This document shows, in pieces, positions 16,256-23,902 of a stretch of 64,000 nucleotides of DNA (position 1 is its first letter; each line of letters begins with the position of its first letter). The stretch is taken from NCBI GenBank assembly GCA_020161835.1, contig JAIUNL010000006.1, positions 62,001 to 126,000 on the forward strand. Reading direction: 5' to 3'. The DNA comes from Bacteroidota bacterium (GTDB lineage: Bacteria; Bacteroidota; JABWAT01). The translations under genes and the position numbers were made by a program. The notes under the pieces were generated by a model that saw nothing but the letters and a program-made list of their open reading frames with translations, searched no databases and was not told where the DNA came from.

Positions 16256-16630
16256 ATGGAAACAGGTTCTGAAAAATCAAGAAATTTTACTGATGTCAAA
16301 GCCTGGCAGAAAGCTCATTCTTTTGTGCTGGATGTTTATAAACTGACGAAGCTTTTCCCCAAAGAAGAGCTTTTTGTACTGACTAGTCAATTGCGGCGTG
16401 CTGCAATTTCAGTTCCAGCAAATATTGCAGAAGGGTTTAAAAGAAAATCGATAACGGAAAAAGCAAGGTTTTATAATATTGCACAAGCTTCTCTTGATGA
16501 ATGCACATATTACCTGATTCTATCAAAGGATTTGGGTTACCACGACACGATTGAAATTATTAAAAAGGCAGATGACCTTGGAAAATTATTAAATAAATAT
16601 TCTTCCCAAATGATGGAGAATGATAAATGA
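16256..16630 (+). CDS. Four-helix-bundle protein (23S rRNA IVP/Avd-like)
   Basis: A 124-residue protein of the S23/23S-rRNA-intervening-sequence family, the fold also used by Avd of diversity-generating retroelements. Signatures are VKAWQKAHSFVLDVYKLTKLFP, then LRRAAISVPANIAEGF and an ASLDECTYYL helix. The family forms a basic barrel-like oligomer; its cellular role outside retroelements is not settled. No reverse transcriptase, template or variable repeat is seen nearby. The gene lies alone between inverted heptamer arrays in the one wide gap (571 bases) between argJ and argB, while the other argC-to-argF junctions overlap. This suggests an inserted cassette. No strong ribosome binding site is visible. 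Confidence 0.87.
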   Translation: METGSEKSRNFTDVKAWQKAHSFVLDVYKLTKLFPKEELFVLTSQLRRAAISVPANIAEGFKRKSITEKARFYNIAQASLDECTYYLILSKDLGYHDTIEIIKKADDLGKLLNKYSSQMMENDK

Positions 16631-16636
16631 ATTTAT

Positions 16637-16670
16637 TACTACTGTCTACTACCTACTGTCTACTACCTAC
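16637..16670 (-). repeat. Right arm of the heptamer cassette (TACTACC-type)
   Basis: On the minus strand this reads as two copies of a 14-mer GTAGGTAGTAGACA plus a partial copy, a variant of the GGTAGTA heptamer array at 16120-16196 in inverted orientation. It ends 12 bases before argB. Confidence 0.85.
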
Positions 16671-16682
16671 TTTTTTGAAATC

Positions 16683-17462
16683 ATGTTGAACCTCCTCAAA
16701 CTCTCAGGAAAAGCCGTTGACGAATTCCTGACCAATCCGGTCTGGATGGCAGTAGTAAGAAAATTATCGTCTGACGGTAATCAATTAGTTATTGTTCACG
16801 GTGCCGGGAAGGAAATCACCAACTGGTGTGCCTTGTTTGGAATTCAATCCACTTTTGTTGACGGTCAGCGGGTAACTGATGACGAAACCATGATGGTGGT
16901 TTCTGCTGTCCAATCTGGTTGGATAAACGGGAAACTGGTTGCCAAACTGAACCATGAGAAAATTGAATCGGTCGGATTAACAGGTTCTGACCGTTCGTTG
17001 GTCATCGGGGAAATGAATAACCCCAAACTTGGCAGAGTCGGTGTTCCGGTTGTTTCTGAAAATTCAGGGTGGGTAAAAGAGTTGGTGATTTCCGGTGTTG
17101 TTCCCGTTTTTTCAAGTGCCTGCTTGGGTGTTGACGGGAAAATGGTAAACGTCAATGCCGACTGGTTTGCCGGTGCCCTCGCAGCAGCACTGAAAGCGGA
17201 TGCCATCTTTTTTATCTCGGATATCCCGGGGGTTTTGATCGAAGGAAAAGTTCAGCAGGTGCTGACACCTGAATCCATCCAAAATGGAATTATTTCAGGT
17301 GATATAACAGACGGGATGATTCCGAAACTGAAAAGTTGTGAGCAATTGCTGGATCAGGGAGTTGGAAAAGTGTGGATCGGTCCGGGAAATCCGGATGCAA
17401 TTTTAAATCTTCTCGCCGGAACTCCGGCCGGAACATGGATTGTGGAGAATGAAAATGTCTGA
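16683..17462 (+). CDS. argB: Acetylglutamate kinase ArgB
   Basis: Phosphorylates N-acetylglutamate, the second step of arginine synthesis and often the point of feedback control. The 259-residue amino-acid-kinase fold shows LLKLSGKAV at the N-terminus, IVHGAGKEI for the substrate/phosphate loop, NVNADWFAGALAAAL and, near the C-terminus, DGMIPKLKSC. The start at 16683 was chosen because the longer frame translates the repeat arm. There is no obvious ribosome binding site after the inserted repeat, and natural promoters of argB may have been altered by the insertion. It overlaps argD by 8 bases. Confidence 0.9.
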   Translation: MLNLLKLSGKAVDEFLTNPVWMAVVRKLSSDGNQLVIVHGAGKEITNWCALFGIQSTFVDGQRVTDDETMMVVSAVQSGWINGKLVAKLNHEKIESVGLTGSDRSLVIGEMNNPKLGRVGVPVVSENSGWVKELVISGVVPVFSSACLGVDGKMVNVNADWFAGALAAALKADAIFFISDIPGVLIEGKVQQVLTPESIQNGIISGDITDGMIPKLKSCEQLLDQGVGKVWIGPGNPDAILNLLAGTPAGTWIVENENV

Positions 17463-18624
17463 AAATCATTTACTCGGAAATTATAACCGGTATCCGGTTG
17501 AATTTGCCTTCGGTGAAGGCGCCTATCTGTATGATCATCAGGGAAGTAAATATACCGACTTCCTTTCAGGAATTGCGGTAACCGGTTTTGGTCACGCCCA
17601 ACCTGATATTACGTCCGCCGTTATGAAACAGCTGAACGGAGTCTGGCATACTTCAAATTTATTTGACTCATCCGGACAAAAAACATTAGCCTCAACGCTG
17701 GCTGAAAAATCAGGTCTGGATAAAGTGTTCTTCTGCAATTCAGGTACGGAAGCGAATGAAGCAGCCATTAAATTTGCCCGGAAATGGGGAAATGGCCGTT
17801 ATCACATCATCACCGCTTTGGGTGGATTTCATGGCAGGACGATGGGTGCATTGTCTGCAACCGGTCAGCCTAAACTCTGGAACGGATTTTTCCCGCTGGT
17901 TTACGGTTTCACTTCCGTTCCTTTTGGTGTTATTGAATCCATTAAATCTGCAATTACACCGCAAACTGTTGCCATCATGCTGGAACCTATTTTAGGTGAA
18001 GGTGGTGTTATTGTTCCGCAAAACGGATATCTGACAGCAGTGAAAGAATTATGTGAAGAACACAATCTGCTTTTAATTCTTGACGAAGTTCAGACCGGGA
18101 TGGGAAGAACCGGAAAGTGGTTTGCCCATCAGCATGACGACATCAAACCGGATATCATCACACTTGCGAAGGGCATTGCAAACGGACTTCCGCTTGGTGC
18201 CTTAATCTGTTCGGATGACGTTGCTTCGGTTATCAAACCAGGAGATCACGGCTCAACTTTCGGCGGTAATCCGGTTTCGGTTGCAGCAGCAAATGCTGTC
18301 ACAGAATTGCTTACCGATGATGTTCTTGCTGAAAATCTTGAGCTTGGTGATTATTTCGTCAGCCAATTGACAGAATTGAGTTTGCCAGAAGTTCTGGACA
18401 TCCGGGGAAAAGGACTCATGATCGGCATTCAGCTTGCAGACGGGATTTCATCAAAAACCGTTGCGGGTAAATTATTGAATCAGGGAATTGTGGTTGGTAC
18501 ATCAGGAGATTCGGTAATCAGGGTTTTGCCTCCGTTTGTTATTTCCAAAGCTGATTTTGACCATTTTATTTCCACCTTTTCGGCTGTTTTGGCCGGAGCC
18601 GAAGCACAAGGAGTTGCGGTATGA
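17455..18624 (+). CDS. argD: Acetylornithine aminotransferase ArgD
   Basis: PLP enzyme converting N-acetylglutamate semialdehyde to N-acetylornithine. The 389-residue class III aminotransferase has FCNSGTEANEAAIKFA, GGFHGRTMGAL, the Asp-containing LILDEVQTGMGRTG and the PLP lysine in TLAKGIANGLPLG, then GSTFGGNPV. The start at 17455 has GGAG eight bases upstream and overlaps the end of argB. Its stop overlaps argF as ATGA. Confidence 0.92.
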   Translation: MSENHLLGNYNRYPVEFAFGEGAYLYDHQGSKYTDFLSGIAVTGFGHAQPDITSAVMKQLNGVWHTSNLFDSSGQKTLASTLAEKSGLDKVFFCNSGTEANEAAIKFARKWGNGRYHIITALGGFHGRTMGALSATGQPKLWNGFFPLVYGFTSVPFGVIESIKSAITPQTVAIMLEPILGEGGVIVPQNGYLTAVKELCEEHNLLLILDEVQTGMGRTGKWFAHQHDDIKPDIITLAKGIANGLPLGALICSDDVASVIKPGDHGSTFGGNPVSVAAANAVTELLTDDVLAENLELGDYFVSQLTELSLPEVLDIRGKGLMIGIQLADGISSKTVAGKLLNQGIVVGTSGDSVIRVLPPFVISKADFDHFISTFSAVLAGAEAQGVAV

Positions 18625-19565
18625 AACATCTGATTGATCTGACCGAATGGACAAAACCTGAACTTGAAAAAGTTTTCAATTATGCGCTTGCAATGAAAGC
18701 TCACCCGGAAGCTGATTTTAAACCTTTAAAAGGAAAATCGGTTGCTCTTTATTTTGAAAAACCGTCCTTAAGAACCCGTGTCAGTTTTGATATCGGCATT
18801 CAGGAACTCGGCGGAAATACGACTGTAGTTGAACAGTTTATGGCCGGAATCGGTACCCGGGAATCGGTTCATGATGTGGCACACACGCTGAATGGTTTTG
18901 TGGATGCCATGGTTTGCCGGATGTTTAACCACACTGTTCTTCACGAACTCCGCCAATGGTCAGATATGACTATCATCAATGCACTGACTGATTTTTCACA
19001 TCCCTGCCAGATTATGGCCGATGTTCTGACTTTAAAAGAACTGGGTTTGTGGAAAGAAGGACTGGTGATGACCTGGGTGGGTGACCCGAATAATGTACTT
19101 CAGTCCTGGCTTGAAATGGCTTTGTTTTATCCGATTACCATCAATATTTCAAGTCCGGATATTCCAACAGAATTTGAATCCTGGTTTCAGAATCCGGCCA
19201 TGAAAGATCGTATTTTCTGGATCCACGATCCGAAAGAAGCTGTTTCCGGTGCAGATATGGTTTATGTGGATACCTGGATTTCGATGGGACAGGAAGCAGA
19301 GGCTGAGGCCAGACTTGAAAAATATAAAGACTATTCTGTGAATAAAGAACTTTCAGGATTCATGCCTGAACACGCCGTTATGCTTCATTGTCTTCCTGCT
19401 AAAAGAGGCCAGGAAGTTGACGATTACACCATGGAAAAATTCAAATCGGTGATATTCCGTGAATCAGAAAACCGGCTTCACGTTCAGAAAGCCATTATGG
19501 CCTATTTGCTTTCCCCTGTTGAAACCGAAGCTTTTTATCAGGAACATGCGGTAGCAGGAAAGTAA
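18621..19565 (+). CDS. argF: Ornithine carbamoyltransferase ArgF
   Basis: Forms citrulline from ornithine and carbamoyl phosphate. The 314-residue protein has the carbamoyl phosphate loop KPSLRTRVSF (in place of the usual STRTR), the HPCQ motif in FSHPCQIMAD, a SMG loop in WISMGQE, and HCLPAKRGQEV. Some Bacteroidota use N-succinyl- or N-acetyl-ornithine carbamoyltransferases with a similar fold, but the presence of ArgJ, which releases free ornithine, favours the ordinary enzyme. Translationally coupled to argD. Confidence 0.87.
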   Translation: MKHLIDLTEWTKPELEKVFNYALAMKAHPEADFKPLKGKSVALYFEKPSLRTRVSFDIGIQELGGNTTVVEQFMAGIGTRESVHDVAHTLNGFVDAMVCRMFNHTVLHELRQWSDMTIINALTDFSHPCQIMADVLTLKELGLWKEGLVMTWVGDPNNVLQSWLEMALFYPITINISSPDIPTEFESWFQNPAMKDRIFWIHDPKEAVSGADMVYVDTWISMGQEAEAEARLEKYKDYSVNKELSGFMPEHAVMLHCLPAKRGQEVDDYTMEKFKSVIFRESENRLHVQKAIMAYLLSPVETEAFYQEHAVAGK

Positions 19566-19571
19566 AACCCG

Positions 19572-19658
19572 GTTGTCAATATTGGGGCTGTCATCCCCGC
19601 GAAGGCGGGGATCCAGTAATTAAAGACCATGGATTCCCGCCTTCGCGGGAATGACAAC
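19572..19658. repeat. Paired CCCGCGAAGGCGGG-type hairpin repeats
   Basis: Two copies of a short palindromic repeat (GTCATCCCCGCGAAGGCGGGGATCCA, and an inverted ATTCCCGCCTTCGCGGGAAT copy) face each other between argF and argR, with outer GTTGTCA/TGACAAC ends. Single copies or relatives lie at 20251-20280 and 41718-41748. The core resembles the ATTCCC-N8-GGGAAT dispersed repeats known from other bacteria. Confidence 0.85.
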
Positions 19659-19685
19659 TTTAAATAGTGAAATAGAAATTCGTTT

Positions 19686-20153
19686 ATGTCATCAAAACTA
19701 TTCCGTCAGAATAAAATCAAAGAAATCCTTCAGCGTCATCAGGTTGACAGTCAGGATGAATTGGTTCATCTCCTGAAGGCAGAAGGAATTGAAATCACAC
19801 AGGCAACACTCAGCCGTGATTTTTCAGATTTGGGTGTCATTCGGGTCAGAACCGAAGAAGGTTCCCGTTATGTGATCAGCCAGCAGGAATCGGGAAGTCA
19901 GGTTTCCCGGTTAATCCGGTATGAAGTTTTAAATGTGGCGAACAATGAAAATGTGATTGTCGTCAGAACGCTTGCTGGTCGTGCCCAGGGCGTCGGACAC
20001 TTTTTCGACCGGCTGAACAAACCCGAAATTCTGGGAACCATCGCCGGTGACGATACCATTCTCATTATTCCAACGTCAATTAACCACATCCCTGGCCTGG
20101 TGAAATTCTTTCATTCTCTGATGGATGAAGGGGAAGAAAGTGGGAAGGCGTAA
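19686..20153 (+). CDS. argR: Arginine repressor ArgR
   Basis: A 155-residue arginine-responsive transcription factor. The N-terminal winged helix has KIKEILQRHQV and TQATLSRDFSDLGVIR (recognition helix). The C-terminal hexamerisation and arginine-binding domain ends in GTIAGDDTILIIP, where the paired Asp bind arginine. It lies between argF and argG and probably controls the cluster and itself. I could not identify convincing ARG boxes; AT-rich sequence at 13655-13680 upstream of argC is the most plausible place. Confidence 0.92.
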   Translation: MSSKLFRQNKIKEILQRHQVDSQDELVHLLKAEGIEITQATLSRDFSDLGVIRVRTEEGSRYVISQQESGSQVSRLIRYEVLNVANNENVIVVRTLAGRAQGVGHFFDRLNKPEILGTIAGDDTILIIPTSINHIPGLVKFFHSLMDEGEESGKA

Positions 20154-20395
20154 GGCGAAAGGTGTAAGGCTTAAGGCATAAGGTTAAAGGTAAGATGCTG
20201 TTGGCTATTGGGTTTTTTATAAGTCATGTTTTGGTTTTGTATAATTTGATGTCATCCCGGAGCTGATCCGGGATCCAGTATTTAACAATCTATTTCGTTT
20301 ACTTTTTCAGTTATTTCAAATCAGGTGAAGCATGGTGTATTTAGGTTTATTCTAACTTCTTACTTCTACCTTCTTTCTTCTTTATTATTAATTTA
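20145..20395. repeat. Intergenic repeat island between argR and argG
   Basis: The left side (20145-20192) has degenerate direct copies of AAGGYRTAAGG (GAAGGCGTAAGG, AAAGGTGTAAGG, TTAAGGCATAAGG). A palindromic GTCATCCCGGAGCTGATCCGGGAT copy is at 20251-20280. The right side (20357-20390) is pyrimidine-rich (ACTTCTTACTTCTACCTTC), roughly complementary to the left arm. The first copies overlap the end of argR. No gene is seen. Confidence 0.7.
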
Positions 20396-20409
20396 AACAG
20401 GAAAAAACT

Positions 20410-21624
20410 ATGAGCAAACCAAAAATCGTCGTTGCCTATTCAGGCGGACTTGATACTTCAGTCATGGTTCAGTGGCTGCATGACAAATTTGATGCGGAAA
20501 TTATTACCGCTTCCGGTGACCTGGGTCAGCGGGAAGACTGGGCCGCCGTTGAGAAAAAAGCCTATCAGACCGGGGCTTCAAAAGCTTATGTGGTCGATCT
20601 CCGTGAAGAATTCATGACTCAGTACGTCTGGCCTGCACTAAAAGCCAGTGCTTTGTATGAAGGACTTTATCCGATGGCGACATCTATTGGTCGTCCTTTG
20701 CTGGCAAAAATGCTGGCTGATGTTGCGATCAAGGAAAATGCCGACATGGTGGCTCACGGCTGTACCGGAAAAGGGAACGATCAGGTCCGGTTTGAAGTGG
20801 GAATCATGACTCTGGCTCCTCACCTTAAAGTTCTGGCTCCGCTTCGGGACTGGGAATTCAAATCCCGTGAAGAAGAAATTGATTATGCGCTGGCGAAGGG
20901 AATTCCCGTTTCCGCAACGAAAAAATCGCCGTATTCCTATGATGAAAATCTCTGGGGAATGTCGATCGAGTGCGGCGTTCTGGAAGATCCGAAAGTGTCA
21001 CCTCCGGAAGATGCATATCAACTGACAAAAAACCCGAAAGATGCACCCGATCAGCCGGGAGTTGTGACGATCGGATTTGAAGCCGGAATTCCGGTTAGTC
21101 TGAACGGTAAAAAACTGGATGCCATTGCCCTGATTACCGAACTGAACAAAATTACGTCTGAACACGGAATCGGCCGGTTGGATCTGGTTGAAAACCGTGT
21201 CGTCGGAATCAAATCCCGTGAAATTTACGAAGCGCCGGGTGCTACGGTTCTTCATTCAGCACACAGTGAACTTGAAAGACTGGTTCTCGACAAAGAAACC
21301 TTCCGATATAAAGAGCACGTTTCGCATCAGGTTGCCAATCTGATCTATGACGGACTCTGGTTCTCCCCGCTCTTCAAAGCACTGATGGCATTTGTTGATT
21401 CCACCCAGGAACACGTTTCCGGTGAAGTGACAATTGAACTTTTCAAAGGCAGCATCCGGACTTTGGCCAGAACTTCACCTTATTCATTATACAGTGAAAC
21501 TCTGGCAACATACACCACTGCTGACAAGTTCAACCACAAAGCTTCAGAAGGATTCATTGAACTCTTCGGACTGCCGTACAAAGTCCACTCTCAGGTTCAT
21601 GCTGGAGTGAAAGCGGGGAAGTAA
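20410..21624 (+). CDS. argG: Argininosuccinate synthase ArgG
   Basis: ATP-dependent ligation of citrulline and aspartate. The 404-residue protein opens with the P-loop-type motif [13 protein letters not shown] and contains [14 protein letters not shown] and [11 protein letters not shown], diagnostic for type I ArgG. Length is normal. A repeat island separates it from argR, so it may have its own promoter. A second island and a strong terminator follow before argH. Confidence 0.94.
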   Translation: MSKPKIVVAYSGGLDTSVMVQWLHDKFDAEIITASGDLGQREDWAAVEKKAYQTGASKAYVVDLREEFMTQYVWPALKASALYEGLYPMATSIGRPLLAKMLADVAIKENADMVAHGCTGKGNDQVRFEVGIMTLAPHLKVLAPLRDWEFKSREEEIDYALAKGIPVSATKKSPYSYDENLWGMSIECGVLEDPKVSPPEDAYQLTKNPKDAPDQPGVVTIGFEAGIPVSLNGKKLDAIALITELNKITSEHGIGRLDLVENRVVGIKSREIYEAPGATVLHSAHSELERLVLDKETFRYKEHVSHQVANLIYDGLWFSPLFKALMAFVDSTQEHVSGEVTIELFKGSIRTLARTSPYSLYSETLATYTTADKFNHKASEGFIELFGLPYKVHSQVHAGVKAGK

Positions 21625-21850
21625 AGGGTCACAGGTTACGGATTACGGGTCACAGGAATTCAGATTCCCCTCCCCCGATAGAGATCGGGATTTGCAACTT
21701 TTTTAGGAGGGGTGTCCGGCAACTGCCGGACGGGGTGGTTTGAAATTGTCATCCCGAGTGATTTTTCACAATGTGAAAAATATTATCGAGGGATGCAGTG
21801 CCCCGGTAATTCAGAGAAGTGACGGACGTGGTGATTTTGCATTCCAACTT
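21625..21850. repeat. Repeat-rich spacer between argG and argH
   Basis: No gene is seen. The spacer holds GGGTCACAGG-type direct copies (21627-21656), a GTCCGGCA/TGCCGGAC hairpin (21714-21731), and a GTCATCCCGAG... GAGGGATGC dispersed-repeat-like unit (21748-21800) with an internal TTTTTCACA/TGTGAAAAA hairpin. Confidence 0.7.
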
Positions 21851-21853
21851 CTA

Positions 21854-21893
21854 AAAGAACGCCGTCCCGAACGCCTTCGGGACGGCGTTCTTT
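21854..21893 (+). terminator. Strong hairpin terminator after argG
   Basis: A perfect 18-bp stem (AAAGAACGCCGTCCCGAA with its exact complement) around the loop CGCC ends in TTCTTTGTT. It lies between argG and argH and would terminate argG transcripts, leaving argH to start from within 21894-21982. Confidence 0.85.
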
Positions 21894-21982
21894 GTTAAAG
21901 GTTGATTCCCATTTCTTTTGTATTTTTGAATTTGCCTTCCATTCAAAATTTAAAATTTAACATTCATAATTCCGGTGGTATC

Positions 21983-23356
21983 ATGCTCTGGGGCGGTCGT
22001 TTTAAGTCTTCAATCAATGAACTGGCAATGAAATTTTCTTCTTCTCTGGATGTGGATATCCGGTTGATTGAAGAAGATATTCAGGGTTCCATCGCCCATG
22101 TGACCATGCTGGCAGCAGTTGGGATTTTAACGGAATCCGAATCGAAAACAATCCGAGACGGACTTTCCTCAGTTCTTACAGAATATCAGTCAGGTTCCTG
22201 GAAGCCAACTGCTGATTTGTATGAGGATGTGCATTCTGCTGTTGAAACGAGATTAACTGAACTTGTTGGTTCTGTTGCCGGAAAACTTCACACAGGCCGC
22301 AGCCGGAATGATCAGGTTGCCACTGACGTTCGTCTCTGGATGCGTAAAGTCGCTGCAGAAATGATCCGCCTGAACGAAGACTGGCAGAAATCCCTCCTTA
22401 AAAAAGCAGAATCTCATCAAAATACGCTGATGCCCGGTTACACCCATCTTCAACGCGGACAGCCAATTTCCCTGGCTTATCATTTACTCGCTTTTGCTGA
22501 AATGGCCGAACGGGATATCAACCGCTGGAAAGCCGCTCAGAATGCAGTTTCTCTTTCTCCTCTGGGAGCTGGGGCATTGGCAGGTTCAACCCTTCCTTTA
22601 GATAGAAATTTGACAGCAAAACTTATGGGATTTGAAGGTCCGACTGCCCATGCACTTGACACAGTTTCTGACCGGGATTTCATGCTGGATGCACTTCATG
22701 CCGTTTCAACCGGAATGATTCACCTCAGCCGTCAGGCAGAGGAACTGGTGTTGTGGTCAACCAAAGAATGGAATTTTATCCGTCTCGCTGATGAAGTGAC
22801 AACGGGTTCATCTCTCATGCCGCAGAAAAAAAATCCGGACATGGCAGAACTGATCCGTGGAAAATCTGGAAGAACAACCGGAAATCACGTTGCCTTTCTG
22901 ACGATGATGAAGGCCTTGCCACTCAGTTACAACCGTGATCTTCAGGAAGATAAACGGTTACTTTTTGATTCGATTGATACCTATTCTGATTGTCTTCAGC
23001 TCATGACCATGATGATTGACGGGATGGAAGTTAAAACTGACCGGTTTATTGATGACCTGAAACATGATTTTTCATTGGCAACTGACCTTGCTGATTGGCT
23101 GGTCGTTCAGGGAATGCCGTTCAGGGAGGCCCATCATCTGGTTGGAAAAGTAGTGCAATGGTGTGAAGAAAACGGTAAAACTTTACCCGAACTGAATTCC
23201 TCTGATCTCGGGCAAATTTCTACTTCCTTTACTGAGTCGGCAGTTTTGGTTTTGAATCCAATAACCTGCCTTGAAAATAAAAAAACCGTCGGATCACCTA
23301 ATCCCGATTTGGTCGCCGGACAAATTCAAAGCTGGAAAAACCGGTTAAAAATGTAA
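21983..23356 (+). CDS. argH: Argininosuccinate lyase ArgH
   Basis: Splits argininosuccinate to arginine and fumarate, the last step of the pathway. The 457-residue protein starts MLWGGRF, contains GRSRNDQVATDVRLW and the fumarase-superfamily signature GSSLMPQKKNPD with the catalytic Ser in that flexible loop. The start at 21983 was chosen over a longer frame because the family begins at the WGGRF block; GGTGG lies upstream. Its stop codon lies inside a LacI-type palindrome. Confidence 0.93.
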   Translation: MLWGGRFKSSINELAMKFSSSLDVDIRLIEEDIQGSIAHVTMLAAVGILTESESKTIRDGLSSVLTEYQSGSWKPTADLYEDVHSAVETRLTELVGSVAGKLHTGRSRNDQVATDVRLWMRKVAAEMIRLNEDWQKSLLKKAESHQNTLMPGYTHLQRGQPISLAYHLLAFAEMAERDINRWKAAQNAVSLSPLGAGALAGSTLPLDRNLTAKLMGFEGPTAHALDTVSDRDFMLDALHAVSTGMIHLSRQAEELVLWSTKEWNFIRLADEVTTGSSLMPQKKNPDMAELIRGKSGRTTGNHVAFLTMMKALPLSYNRDLQEDKRLLFDSIDTYSDCLQLMTMMIDGMEVKTDRFIDDLKHDFSLATDLADWLVVQGMPFREAHHLVGKVVQWCEENGKTLPELNSSDLGQISTSFTESAVLVLNPITCLENKKTVGSPNPDLVAGQIQSWKNRLKM

Positions 23357-23366
23357 ACCTTTACAT
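23351..23366. promoter_or_regulatory. LacI-family operator-like palindrome 1
   Basis: ATGTAAACCTTTACAT is a near-perfect palindrome of the LacI/GalR-family half-site TGTAAA. It includes the argH stop codon. Its centre lies about 102 bases from that of the second palindrome, nearly ten helical turns, suited to looping. Confidence 0.55.
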
Positions 23367-23451
23367 ATTGCCTGCAGGGCATATTGGGGCTTTTCTCTAT
23401 TCATATTGTGTTTGATTGTAGTCAAAACAAGTGATTTTGACCTGTTTTAGC

Positions 23452-23469
23452 AATGTAAACGTTTACATT
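23452..23469. promoter_or_regulatory. LacI-family operator-like palindrome 2
   Basis: AATGTAAACGTTTACATT is a perfect 18-bp palindrome with the central CG typical of LacI-family operators. A third half-site-like TGTAAACCC follows at about 23472. The downstream gene is the 26-residue membrane peptide. Confidence 0.65.
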
Positions 23470-23613
23470 TTGTGTAAACCCTTTAAAAATAAAATATTAA
23501 ATAAATAAATACAAAAAGTATTTTTACTTTACTTTTTAATCTTTGTAATGGTGTCAAGTAAAAGAACATCTGAATTTGTGACCTGTGATAAATACGACTT
23601 GATCCTTTTTCCC

Positions 23614-23621
23614 TATCTTTG
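23614..23621 (+). promoter_or_regulatory. TAnnTTTG -7 element before the small membrane peptide
   Basis: TATCTTTG matches the Bacteroidota -7 consensus and lies 33 bases before the ATG of the small peptide. No good TTTG -33 element at the usual distance is visible, in keeping with a regulated promoter. Confidence 0.4.
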
Positions 23622-23653
23622 TTCCATATTAAAAAACGAAAAATGAGGAATTT

Positions 23654-23734
23654 ATGTCAAGACAAGAAATCCAGGATCTGGTACTGGCCTTTGTGTTGAT
23701 CACATTCAGTTTTGGGCTTTTGTACCTGGTGTAG
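23654..23734 (+). CDS. 26-residue single-span membrane peptide
   Basis: A short open frame starting MSRQEIQDLVLAFV and ending FGLLYLV. A charged N-terminus of eight residues precedes one hydrophobic span. ATGAGGAATTT gives a good ribosome binding site five bases before the ATG, a -7-like element lies upstream and a terminator downstream, so a dedicated transcript is likely. Two LacI-type palindromes lie upstream, the nearer about 190 bases away. I do not recognise the family. Such tiny hydrophobic peptides are often regulators or subunits of membrane complexes, but nothing here shows a partner. Confidence 0.6.
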   Translation: MSRQEIQDLVLAFVLITFSFGLLYLV

Positions 23735-23784
23735 GATAGTCAGAGTCCCCACTCACTTTACCTCACCTCCTTTGAAACAGTAAA

Positions 23785-23809
23785 AACCCGGTCCAAGCCG
23801 GGTTTTTTT
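23785..23809 (+). terminator. Terminator after the small membrane peptide
   Basis: AACCCGG pairs with CCGGGTT around a six-base loop and is followed by a run of T. It ends the short transcript ahead of yifB. Confidence 0.85.
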
Positions 23810-23902
23810 GTTTTATCCCGTTTTTGTTTATTTTTGTGCAACAAAATCCCGATCCCGGGAAAATCATCATTCTGAAAAACCCAATTTGTCTATGAGGGCA
23901 TT

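Noticed and set aside
16089..16280. Minus-strand open frame rich in YYLLPTT
   Set aside because: It is only the translation of the GGTAGTA array; a 7-base repeat cycles through all frames and stays open by chance.
16256..16630. Diversity-generating retroelement
   Set aside because: The protein resembles Avd, but there is no reverse transcriptase, template repeat or variable-repeat target nearby.
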